A stretch of 64,000 nucleotides of DNA from JAVBMV01 sp031552145 (GTDB lineage Bacteria > Myxococcota > Myxococcia > Myxococcales > UBA5297). Positions 36,375 to 45,100 of this stretch are shown here, piece after piece (positions within the stretch are counted from its first letter, which is position 1; the number at the start of each line of letters is the position of its first letter). The DNA lies in assembly GCA_031552145.1 (NCBI GenBank), contig JAVBMV010000008.1, positions 62,001 to 126,000 on the forward strand. Reading direction: 5' to 3'. Below the pieces are notes generated by a model, which worked only from the letters and a program-made list of their open reading frames with translations, made no database searches and was not told the DNA's origin. The translations under genes and the position numbers were made by a program.

Positions 36375-39094
36375 TGGAGGCCGAGGTGGCCAGCGCTGCC
36401 GAGGTGGGGGCGATCGCGCAGTCGCTCACGCCCATGATGCGCCAGTACCTGGAGACGAAGCGCCAGAACCCAGACGCGATCCTCTTCTTCAGGCTGGGCG
36501 ATTTCTACGAGATGTTCTTCGAGGACGCGGTCGAGGCCGCGTCGATCCTCCAGATCACGCTCACCTCTCGCGCCAAGGGAGACGAGAAGATCCCGATGTG
36601 TGGCGTGCCCTTTCACGCCGCTCGAGGCTACGTCGCGAAGCTGGTGGAGGCGGGGCGCAAGGTCGCCATTTGCGATCAGGTCGAAGAGCCGGGCAAGGGG
36701 AAGGAGCTGGTGCGGCGTGAAGTAACGCGCGTCGTGACGCCGGGCATGGTGCTCGATGATGAGCTGCTCGATGCTCGCACCAACAACTATCTGGCCGCGG
36801 TGTGTCTGGGTGAGCACGGTGGAGGGCTGGCGCTCCTGGATGCATCCACCGGTGAGCTGCGCGCGGGAGAATTCCCCGACGATCAGGGACTCGTCGGAGA
36901 GCTCGCACGCTCCGGCGCGAGGGAGCTGCTCATCTCGGACACGATGCTGCGAGAAGAGCGGGCCAAGGCGCTGACGCGCGCACTGCCGGCCGCGCTCCTC
37001 AACGGCTTCGCGGCCGAGGCTTTCGAGGTTGCCCGAGCGGAGACGCTGCTCTGCCGCCACCTGGGTACCCTACGGCTCGACGGCTTCGGCTTGGCCGACG
37101 AACCGCGCGCCGTGGGCGCCGCGGGCGCCGCGCTGCGTTATCTAAAAGAGACACAGCGCTCGCAGGCGGCGCACGTCGATCGCATCCTTCGAATCGCCCC
37201 CTCTTCCTACATGCAGCTCGACGAGACCTCCTGCGCCAATCTCGAGGTGTTGCGCAGTCAGCGCGACGGGAAGCGACGCGGCTCGCTCCTCGGGCTCCTC
37301 GACAAGAGCGCGACAGCCATGGGCGGGCGGTGCCTGGCGCGCTGGCTGGCCGCGCCGCTCCGCGAGCTACCGGAGATCGAGCGCCGTCTCGACGCGGTCC
37401 AGCACCTCTCCGAGCGCGGCGTGCTGCGCGAGGAGCTGGTCGCGCTCTTGCGCGAGATCTCCGATCTAGAGCGGCTCACCGCCCGCTGCTCGCTGGGTCA
37501 GGGTGATGCCCGGGAGCTGCGCGCCCTGGCCACATCGCTGGCGAAGCTGCCGGGGGTGGCCGCGAAGCTCTCGGCCTGTGGCGCGCCGCTCCTCGCGGAG
37601 CTGGGCCCGCGCCTCTTGGGGCTGGATGAATTGGCCGAGCTGCTGCAGCGCGCCATCGTCGACGAGCCGCCCACGGGAATCAAGGAGGGCGGGCTCATCC
37701 GCGAGGGGTACAGCGCGGAGCTGGACGCGCTCATCGCCATCTCGACGCGCGGCAAGGATTTCCTGCTGGAGCTAGAGGTCCGGGAGCGCGAACGGACCCG
37801 AATTGGTTCGCTCAAGGTGCGCTTCAACAGGGTCTTCGGCTACTACATCGAGGTGACCAAGGCCAACCTGCATCTGGTGCCCGCCGACTATACGCGGCGC
37901 CAGACGACAGCGGGTGGCGAGCGCTTCATCACCGAGGAGCTCAAACGATTCGAAGAGCAGATCCTCGGCGCCGAGGAGCGGCGCGCCGCGCTGGAGCTGT
38001 CGCTCTTCGAGAAGCTGCGCGATCGCGTCGTGGCCCATTCTCCCGCGCTGCGCGACGCCGGCGCCGCGCTGGGCTCCGCCGACGCGCTCCTCTCGCTCGC
38101 CAGGGCCGCGGTGGAAAACGGCTATGTGCGCCCTCAAGTAGATGAGAGCGACGTGCTCGAGATCGTCGAGGGGCGTCACCCCGTGGTGGAGCAGATGCTC
38201 CGAGGTGAGTCGCGCGAGGCCTTCGTTCCGAACGATATCGCGCTCGATGGCTCGGCGCGGCAGCTCCTGCTCATCACCGGCCCCAACATGGCGGGTAAGA
38301 GCACGGCGATGCGCCAGGTGGCGCTCATCGTCCTGATGGCGCAGGTTGGCTCCTTCGTGCCCGCGAGGCGCGCCCGCATTGGCCTCTGCGACCGAGTCTT
38401 CACGAGGGTCGGCGCGAGCGACAACCTGGCCCAGGGCCAATCGACCTTCATGGTCGAGATGACCGAGACGGCCAATATTCTGCACAACGCCACCGCGCGC
38501 TCCCTGGTGCTGCTCGACGAGATCGGGCGCGGCACCTCCACCTTCGATGGGCTCTCCATCGCCTGGGCGGTGGCCGAATATCTCCACGACAAGGTGGGCG
38601 CGCGCACCCTCTTCGCCACGCACTACCACGAACTCTGCGACCTCGAGCGCGAGCGCCCGCGGGTGAAGAACCTGACCGTCGCGGTCCGCGAGTGGGAGGG
38701 GCGGGTTATCTTTTTGAGAAAGCTCGTGCCGGGCGGCGCCAGCCGCTCCTACGGTATCGAGGTGGCGCGCCTGGCGGGGCTCCCGCAGCAGCTCCTCGCC
38801 CGAGCGCGCGAGGTGCTCGTAGGGCTGGAGCGCGCCGAACTCCTAGCCGTCGAAGAGGTCTCGGGTGCGGCGAAGGGCGGGCGGCGGCGCGGGCGCAGCC
38901 CGGTGCAGCTGGGCCTCTTTGGCCCGTCTGCGCAAGACGAACAGGGGGGGAGCGGAGCCTTCGAGCCCGAGCGGCTGGGGCCCACCCGTGAAGAACAGCA
39001 GGTGCTCGAGACGCTGCGCGCCGCGGTGCCAGAGGAGCTCACGCCGCTGGCTGCACTGAACCTCCTCGCCCGCCTCAAGCAGGAACTGAAGTAG
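36374..39094 (+). CDS. mutS: DNA mismatch repair protein MutS
   Basis: This encodes 906 residues from the ATG at 36374 (an in-frame GTG at 36371 is an equal alternative; both overlap the TGA of the preceding gene). The mismatch-probing Phe-x-Glu is in RLGDFYEMFFEDA. The ATPase has Walker A GPNMAGKST (about residue 636), STFMVEMTETANIL, the Walker B LLDEIGRGTSTFDG and the His-loop FATHYHEL. Length and domain order match bacterial MutS, with a charged linker and the C-terminal dimer/tetramer helix. It recognises base mismatches and recruits MutL. No mutL is nearby. Confidence 0.97.
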   Translation: MEAEVASAAEVGAIAQSLTPMMRQYLETKRQNPDAILFFRLGDFYEMFFEDAVEAASILQITLTSRAKGDEKIPMCGVPFHAARGYVAKLVEAGRKVAICDQVEEPGKGKELVRREVTRVVTPGMVLDDELLDARTNNYLAAVCLGEHGGGLALLDASTGELRAGEFPDDQGLVGELARSGARELLISDTMLREERAKALTRALPAALLNGFAAEAFEVARAETLLCRHLGTLRLDGFGLADEPRAVGAAGAALRYLKETQRSQAAHVDRILRIAPSSYMQLDETSCANLEVLRSQRDGKRRGSLLGLLDKSATAMGGRCLARWLAAPLRELPEIERRLDAVQHLSERGVLREELVALLREISDLERLTARCSLGQGDARELRALATSLAKLPGVAAKLSACGAPLLAELGPRLLGLDELAELLQRAIVDEPPTGIKEGGLIREGYSAELDALIAISTRGKDFLLELEVRERERTRIGSLKVRFNRVFGYYIEVTKANLHLVPADYTRRQTTAGGERFITEELKRFEEQILGAEERRAALELSLFEKLRDRVVAHSPALRDAGAALGSADALLSLARAAVENGYVRPQVDESDVLEIVEGRHPVVEQMLRGESREAFVPNDIALDGSARQLLLITGPNMAGKSTAMRQVALIVLMAQVGSFVPARRARIGLCDRVFTRVGASDNLAQGQSTFMVEMTETANILHNATARSLVLLDEIGRGTSTFDGLSIAWAVAEYLHDKVGARTLFATHYHELCDLERERPRVKNLTVAVREWEGRVIFLRKLVPGGASRSYGIEVARLAGLPQQLLARAREVLVGLERAELLAVEEVSGAAKGGRRRGRSPVQLGLFGPSAQDEQGGSGAFEPERLGPTREEQQVLETLRAAVPEELTPLAALNLLARLKQELK

Positions 39095-39154
39095 CTCGGA
39101 CTTCCCGAACGGCCCTAAGATGGCCCGACCCATCTCGGAAGGAGCATCCCCAAA

Positions 39155-40999
39155 GTGAAGGCAATTGCGCAGCAGGTGATCGGCGAGACACTCGCCAAGT
39201 GCGCCGAACGAGGACTACTGCCGCCATTTCCAGGAACGCCGGCAGTCGAGATCCCGCGCAGCGCGGCGCACGGTGACTGGTCCTCCAACGCCGCGATGGT
39301 GCTGACGAAGCTTGCTGGCAAACCGCCGCGCGCCATCGCCCAACTCTTGCTCGAGAACCTGGTCGATCCCGAAGGAGTGATCGAAAAGGCCGAGATCGCC
39401 GGTCCAGGTTTTCTCAACCTCTTCATTTCGCCCCGCGTCTACTTGAAGGCGCTGGAGCGGGTGCTCACCGAAGGTGAGCGCTTCGGCTATTCGGACGTGG
39501 GGCGTGGGAGGCGCGTCATGGTCGAGTTCGTCTCGGCCAACCCCACGGGGCCGATGCATGTGGGACACGGCAGAGGCGCTGTCGTGGGCGACGCGGTCGC
39601 CACGCTGCTGGATGCCGCGGGCTATGAGGTGACGCGCGAGTATTATGTGAATGACGCTGGCGGCCAGGTGAAGCTGCTGGGACGCTCGCTCTATGTGCGC
39701 TATCGCGAACAGTGTGGCATCGAGACCCCGAGGCCCGCGCTCCCGCCACCGCCCGCCAATCCCGCGACGGAGGAAGAGCGCAAGCTGCGCCGTGAGTGGG
39801 ACGAGGCGATGGCCGCGATCCTGCCCTATCCGGGCGACTATCTGGTCGCGCCCGCGCGAAAGTTCAAAGAGCTTCACGGCGAGGCCTATCTCGACGCGAC
39901 CATCGAGCAACAAGAGAGCCTCTTCACTGACTTCGCGATGGGCGAGATGCTCGCGGTCATCAAGGACGATCTGCGCGCGCTCAACATCACCTTCGACACC
40001 TGGTTCAGCGAGCGCCAGCTCCATCGCGTCGGCGCGATCGACTCGGCCATCGCGAAGCTGACGGAGCAGGGGCACCTCTTCCGCGGGGTGCTCCCGCCAC
40101 CGAAGGAGGCGTCCCACGCCGAGGAGTACGAGGCGCGCGAACAGCTGCTCTTCAAGGCCACGTCATTTGGAGACGATCAAGATCGGCCTCTGCAGAAGTC
40201 GGACGGCGCCTATACCTATTTCGCCGCCGACATTGCCTATCACAAGGAGAAGCTCGACCGCGGCTTCGAGACGCTCATCGACGTGTGGGGCGCCGATCAC
40301 GGCGGCTATGTGAAGCGCGTCAAGGCGGCGGTCCAGGCGCTCTCAGGACAGGCCGATGCGCTCGATGTGCTGCTCGTCCAGATGGTTAATCTGGTCAAGA
40401 ATGGGAAGCCCTATCGCATGAGCAAGCGCGCGGGGACCTTCGTCACTCTGCGCGATCTGGTAGAGGAGGCGGGGCGCGACGCCACGCGCGTCATGTTCCT
40501 GATGAAACGCTGCGACGCGCAGCTCGAGTTCGATCTCGATCTGGTCAAGAAGCAGAGCTCGGACAACCCCGTCTTCTACGTCCAGTATGGCCACGCACGG
40601 TGCGCCAACATCTTCAAGCGCGCGGCGGAGGCGGGGGTGGGCGTACCCGGCTTCGACCTCTCGCTCTTGGAGCGCGGGCTTCTCCACCCGGATGAGCTGG
40701 CGCTGCTCAAGCAGCTCCTCACCTTCCCAGAGCTGGTGGCTGGAGCCGCCCAGGCGCGCGAGCCGCACAGGATCATCTACTATGTGCAGGAGCTCTCGGC
40801 TGCCTTCCAGTCCTACTACACGAAGGGGAAGCGCGAGCCCGAGCTGCGCGTGTTGCAGGCGGATCCCGTAAAGACGGGGGCCCGGCTCCTGCTGATCGCC
40901 GGACTGAAGCAGGTCTTCGCCAACGCGCTGACGCTCATGGGCGTGAGCGCGCCGGAGTATATGGAAGTGCCGCCCGAGCTCGAGGAGAGCGGGGAGTAA
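39155..40999 (+). CDS. argS: Arginyl-tRNA synthetase
   Basis: This encodes 614 residues starting at a GTG preceded by GGAAGGAG. It is a class I synthetase that charges tRNA-Arg. The N-terminal additional domain has SAAHGDWSSNAAMVL; the HIGH motif appears as ANPTGPMHVGHGRGAVVGD, with EYYVNDAGGQ after it, and the KMSKS-like loop as PYRMSKRAGTFVTL. The C-terminal anticodon domain carries YVQYGHARCANIF and ends with MGVSAPEYM. It stands 60 bases after mutS and is followed by a SPOR-domain gene, an arrangement common in delta-type proteobacteria. Confidence 0.97.
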   Translation: MKAIAQQVIGETLAKCAERGLLPPFPGTPAVEIPRSAAHGDWSSNAAMVLTKLAGKPPRAIAQLLLENLVDPEGVIEKAEIAGPGFLNLFISPRVYLKALERVLTEGERFGYSDVGRGRRVMVEFVSANPTGPMHVGHGRGAVVGDAVATLLDAAGYEVTREYYVNDAGGQVKLLGRSLYVRYREQCGIETPRPALPPPPANPATEEERKLRREWDEAMAAILPYPGDYLVAPARKFKELHGEAYLDATIEQQESLFTDFAMGEMLAVIKDDLRALNITFDTWFSERQLHRVGAIDSAIAKLTEQGHLFRGVLPPPKEASHAEEYEAREQLLFKATSFGDDQDRPLQKSDGAYTYFAADIAYHKEKLDRGFETLIDVWGADHGGYVKRVKAAVQALSGQADALDVLLVQMVNLVKNGKPYRMSKRAGTFVTLRDLVEEAGRDATRVMFLMKRCDAQLEFDLDLVKKQSSDNPVFYVQYGHARCANIFKRAAEAGVGVPGFDLSLLERGLLHPDELALLKQLLTFPELVAGAAQAREPHRIIYYVQELSAAFQSYYTKGKREPELRVLQADPVKTGARLLLIAGLKQVFANALTLMGVSAPEYMEVPPELEESGE

Positions 41000-41050
41000 G
41001 GGTTTGCGAAGTGTCACCGAGCACGTCTCAAGTGACGCAAGGAGCAACGA

Positions 41051-41734
41051 ATGCGAAACAACAACCGCAAGGAGCGCTTCGAGTTTCAGCTGGACAATCG
41101 GCAGATCGCGTTGCTCGTGATGGGCTCGATGATCCTGCTCGGCGCGGTCTTCTCTCTGGGCGTCCTCACTGGGCGCGACCTGGCGGCGCAGAGCCGCGTG
41201 GAACGACCGGCTCTCGAGCAGCGCTCGCCAGCGAGCCCGCTCGAGGAACTGGATACCCGGGAGGAGCAGCTCGCCGCCGCGGCGCGCCCGCAGGGAGAGG
41301 ATGCAACGGGTCAAGCAGCACAGGCGGGAGGCGAGGTGGCACAGGCCCCCGTTCAGGCCGCTCCTCCGACGATCGCAGCAGAGCAAGTGAAGCCTCAGCT
41401 GGCCCCTCCACCCGCGCCTTCGAAGCCAGCGGTCGTAGAGCAGGCGAAGCCACAGCCGGCCCCCGCTCCGCCACCGCCGAAGCCGGCCGAGAGCGAGAAG
41501 GGGGAGTGGTGCCTTCAGTACGCATCCTTCAGCACGCGTGCCGAGGCGGTGGTGGAGTCCGCGCGCATCTCCTCGAAGGGGGTCAAGGCAAACGTCACGG
41601 AAGGGTCGGTCAAGGGGCGCAGCGTCTACCGGGTGCGCAGCGGCGCCTGGGCCACAAAAGTTGATGGCGAGAGCGCTAGAGCGCAGATCGTGAAGAAGGT
41701 TGGTGGCAATCCAATGTTGGTTCCCTGCAAATAG
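41051..41734 (+). CDS. SPOR-domain inner-membrane protein
   Basis: This encodes 227 residues. A short basic cytoplasmic N-terminus is followed by one membrane helix (IALLVMGSMILLGAVFSLGVL) and a long Pro/Ala/Gln-rich periplasmic linker. A C-terminal SPOR domain occupies the last about 75 residues (WCLQYASFSTRAEAVVESARI and YRVRSGAWATKVDGESARAQI). SPOR domains bind septal, denuded peptidoglycan. The topology resembles FtsN/DedD-like division proteins, but no specific orthologue can be named. It lies behind argS and 8 bases before the cupin gene. Confidence 0.88.
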   Translation: MRNNNRKERFEFQLDNRQIALLVMGSMILLGAVFSLGVLTGRDLAAQSRVERPALEQRSPASPLEELDTREEQLAAAARPQGEDATGQAAQAGGEVAQAPVQAAPPTIAAEQVKPQLAPPPAPSKPAVVEQAKPQPAPAPPPPKPAESEKGEWCLQYASFSTRAEAVVESARISSKGVKANVTEGSVKGRSVYRVRSGAWATKVDGESARAQIVKKVGGNPMLVPCK

Positions 41735-41742
41735 GCGGTGCG

Positions 41743-42102
41743 ATGAATCCACAGCGAGTAGAGAAGCCATGGGGATATGAGCTCATTTGGGCCCACACCG
41801 AGCGGTACGTGGGGAAGATCCTCCACATCACGGCGGGCCACCGTCTCTCGCTCCAGTACCACCGAGTAAAGGATGAGACGGTCCACGTCCTCTCCGGGCG
41901 CATGCTCTTCGTGGTGGACGAGGGATCGGGGCTCACCGAGCGCGAATTGGCACAGGGCGAGAGCTACCGGATCGTGCCCGGCACGACCCACCGCATGATC
42001 GCCATCACCGACTGCGACATCCTCGAGGCCTCCACGCCGGAGCTCACCGACGTAGTGCGTCTCGACGACAGCTACGGGCGCACGGGAACCACCGAGGCGT
42101 AA
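41743..42102 (+). CDS. Small cupin, mannose-6-phosphate isomerase type II-like
   Basis: This encodes 119 residues forming one cupin. VEKPWGYELIWAHTERYVGKIL at the start and GHRLSLQYHRVKDETVHVLSGRM (metal-binding His residues and Glu), then PGTTHRM, match the stand-alone cupin related to the C-terminal domain of mannose-1-phosphate guanylyltransferase/isomerase. It may isomerise mannose-6-phosphate or another sugar phosphate; no other sugar genes are adjacent. Its TAA stop sits in the stem of a hairpin shared with the convergent lipoprotein gene. Confidence 0.82.
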   Translation: MNPQRVEKPWGYELIWAHTERYVGKILHITAGHRLSLQYHRVKDETVHVLSGRMLFVVDEGSGLTERELAQGESYRIVPGTTHRMIAITDCDILEASTPELTDVVRLDDSYGRTGTTEA

Positions 42103-42125
42103 GGGCGCTACTTGCCGCGCCCTTA
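42100..42125. terminator. Bidirectional terminator hairpin containing both convergent stop codons
   Basis: TAAGGGCGC (42100-42108) pairs perfectly with GCGCCCTTA (42117-42125) across an 8-base loop. The first three bases are the TAA of the cupin gene, and the last three are the reverse complement of the TAA of the 2052-residue lipoprotein gene. Confidence 0.65.
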
Positions 42126-45100
42126 CGGCAGAACCGTGACGGCCACCATCGCGTAGGCGAGACTCGGCGCGCTGGTGGTGGTCGCGTAGAGGTAATAGTT
42201 GGTCCCCGCTGTACCATTCACGGTCACTCGCCTCGGTGTGGACGTAAAGCCTGAGTCGACGCCGACGCAGGCGCTGGTAGAGCCGCAGGTGCCCTGACCG
42301 ACCCAGAGGACGCCGTTGGAGAGATCGACGAAGTTGGCCTCCACGGTAAACGGTCCATCGGCGGTGGGTCGGTGCAGGAAGACCAGGTCTGGCTGGGTAC
42401 CATAGCCCGAGATGCCGCAGCTCCCGCCCGTACCCGGGCCGAAGTCGTTGGTGCCCTCCCGAAGATCGGCCGCCACGGCCTGGCCTCGCTCGAGAGCAAT
42501 CGCTCCGGCGCAGGTGTCGTTGGGGGCCGTCTTGGTCATCTTGAGCCCAAGCGAGAAGGTGCCGTGGCGGTGCAGCGCCATCGAGTCGAGGAAGAGGTAG
42601 TAGGTCGTCTCGGCGCGCAACGTGGGGGAGGTGAGCCGGGCGGTCTCTTTGCCGTCGAAGCTGGCGCGACACGCTCCAAAATCTCCCGCCGCCTCGCAGC
42701 CGCTCTTCATATAGATACTGGAGACGGTATAGCCGCTCTCCGGCCGCATCTCAGCGTAGAGCACCGCCTTGGCCCGGGGCCTGATCGAATAGACCAGCTC
42801 GGGCCCGGTGGAGCCCTGGGCGCAGCCGGAGGAGCTCTGCGCGCCGACAGCTCCACCGAAGGAGAGGCCCGCGATGCGGGCGAAGCCCGTCTCGACATCG
42901 GCCGGGGTCGCGCTGGAGCAGAGCGCGTTTGCCGGTACGCTCGCGGGAGCGGAGGGAATGAGCGAGAGCTCGAAGGCGCCAACCATTCCTGTATAGGGCG
43001 TCCCCAGCCGGATCACATAGGTAGCGCCGCCATGGAGCCCGCGCGCGCTGAGGCTCACCGGAACGTCGACCGTGCCGGTGGCGAGAGGGCCCGCGCCGGC
43101 CAGCGCGCTGCTTCCCTCGTCGCAAGAGCTGGCGAGACCCATGGAGAGGGAGGCGGCGAAGTTGCCGAGTGGCGTCGCCATCAGCGAGAGCTCCTGCTCC
43201 GCGGGTGACGACGGGAGCCGCACCCTGAAGGCGGCGCCATGGTTGATCGTCAGCTTCCCGTAGGCGGTCGCGCCTACGGCCGGGCCATGCGTGGAGTAGG
43301 AGGCCCGAAGCAGCGCGCCCTCCGGCGGGAGCTGTAGCTCCTGGGCCTCGAGGCAGTCCCTCGTGGCGGGCTCGACCTCCGCCACAGTCAGCTCAAAGGT
43401 GAGCCCGCTCGCGGCGGTGGTGTCGACCACGACGTAGTAGTCGCTGCCCGCGACGAGCGGCGCGGTATAGGTTGCCACTGTGCCCTTGCCCGTCTCCGCG
43501 CGACGGCACCCTACCTCATCTTCGGGCAGAGCGCTCGCGCAGGTGCCGGCCCTCACGTAGAGGGAGGGGTCACCGCTCCCCGAGAGGCGCTTCACGGAGA
43601 TCGCCATGGCTTTGTCGCTGTTCCAATGAATCCGGTAGATCGCCTCGGGCCCCGAGTAGTCGGCGGCGCTCGTGGCCGTGTCGGGCGGCAGGCAGACCTT
43701 GCCGAGCTGCCCTGCCATCGCGCCGGGCGCCGCGCCCTGAGTGGATCCGATGATGGTCGCCCTCCCAGAGGCGTCGAGCGTCAAGGGAAGGGCAGCGTCG
43801 CAGGAGGCGGAGATGGGCGCGCTCGCCGAGAGCTCCAGCTTGTAAGCGCCACCCTGTTCCGCTTCCGTCGCGCTGACCCATAAATAGTAGAGGCCTGCCG
43901 GCTGGGCTCTAAGCAGCAGCGTGCCATCCTCGACACAGGCAAGCTCATCCTGCGCCCCCGCGCCCTCGCAGTAAGTCGACCAGAGCGCCAGTGCCCGGGA
44001 GGCACCGCCCGTGCTGTAGGTGACCTTGGCGAAGAGATCGCGCGTTCCGACCGCTGTCGTGTCGAGCGCGAAGACGTGATCCTGCCCCATGAGGTTCCTC
44101 GCGCAGCCGAATCCCCTGGTGTCGTTCTGGGCGCTGCCATTGTTCTCTTCGATGGTGAAGTGAAGCTGCGACGGGGTGAAGGTGACCTGCCTGGCCGAGG
44201 CGCAGCTCTCGGGCGCGCCCTCTGCCGTGCGTGCGGTCACTTCGAGAGTGAAGGCGCCGCCGGCCGCGTAGTTCGAGTGGAACGTGTCATTGGCCGCGAT
44301 CGAGTCGACGACGAGATAGTGCGTGCCCGCCCCCAACCGCCGAAGATGAGAGAGGCCCTGGCCGTTGGCATATTCGCAAGAGGAGAGAGCCTGATCGGGC
44401 ACCTCCGGAGCGAGCGATGAGCGGAAGTAGACGACAGGCGTGAAGGAGCTGAAGAGAGGATCTCGAGTCGCCGTGGCCGAGAGGGTCGCCTCGCCGGTCA
44501 ACGTGAAGGAATAGACCACGTCGGGACCCACGGCGTAGGCGGCCGCGCCGCCGTTTCGGCAGCGCCTGGTCAGGTCATTTCCCGCGCCCACAGTGGAGCC
44601 CGTGAGGGTGGCCCTGCCCGATGAGAGGTCGAGCTGCCCAACGGGCAACAGATCGTTCTGGGGTGCCGCGGGAGCCCCCAATTCGACGCGCAGGGTAAAG
44701 GGGCCGCTGGACGAGGCGTTATAGCCGTCGACCCACAGGAAGTAGGTGCCCTCTGCAAGCACCGTGTCGAAGAAGGCGACCTGCTTCGCCGAACGGGCGC
44801 AGGCGAGCTCGTCCTCGAAGGCTGTCGAGGCGCACTCCTTGCGCAGGTAAAGCGACGAGAGCTGTGTCGAGCTCTTCTGGCCCGCCAGCGTCGCCTTCAC
44901 CCGCGAACGTCCGAGGCCGGTGGTCACCAGCTTGTAGACCAGGTCTTTGCCCGAGCCGCCACTATCTCCGCAGGCCACAGGGCTGGCGTCGTCGCCATAG
45001 GTCGAGGTGTCGCCCGTCACGATCGCCACGCCGTTTTGGAAGGTGAGCGTGGGAAGTTCGTCGCCGCAGCGATCATCCAGGAGCGGTGCGCTCGACTTGG

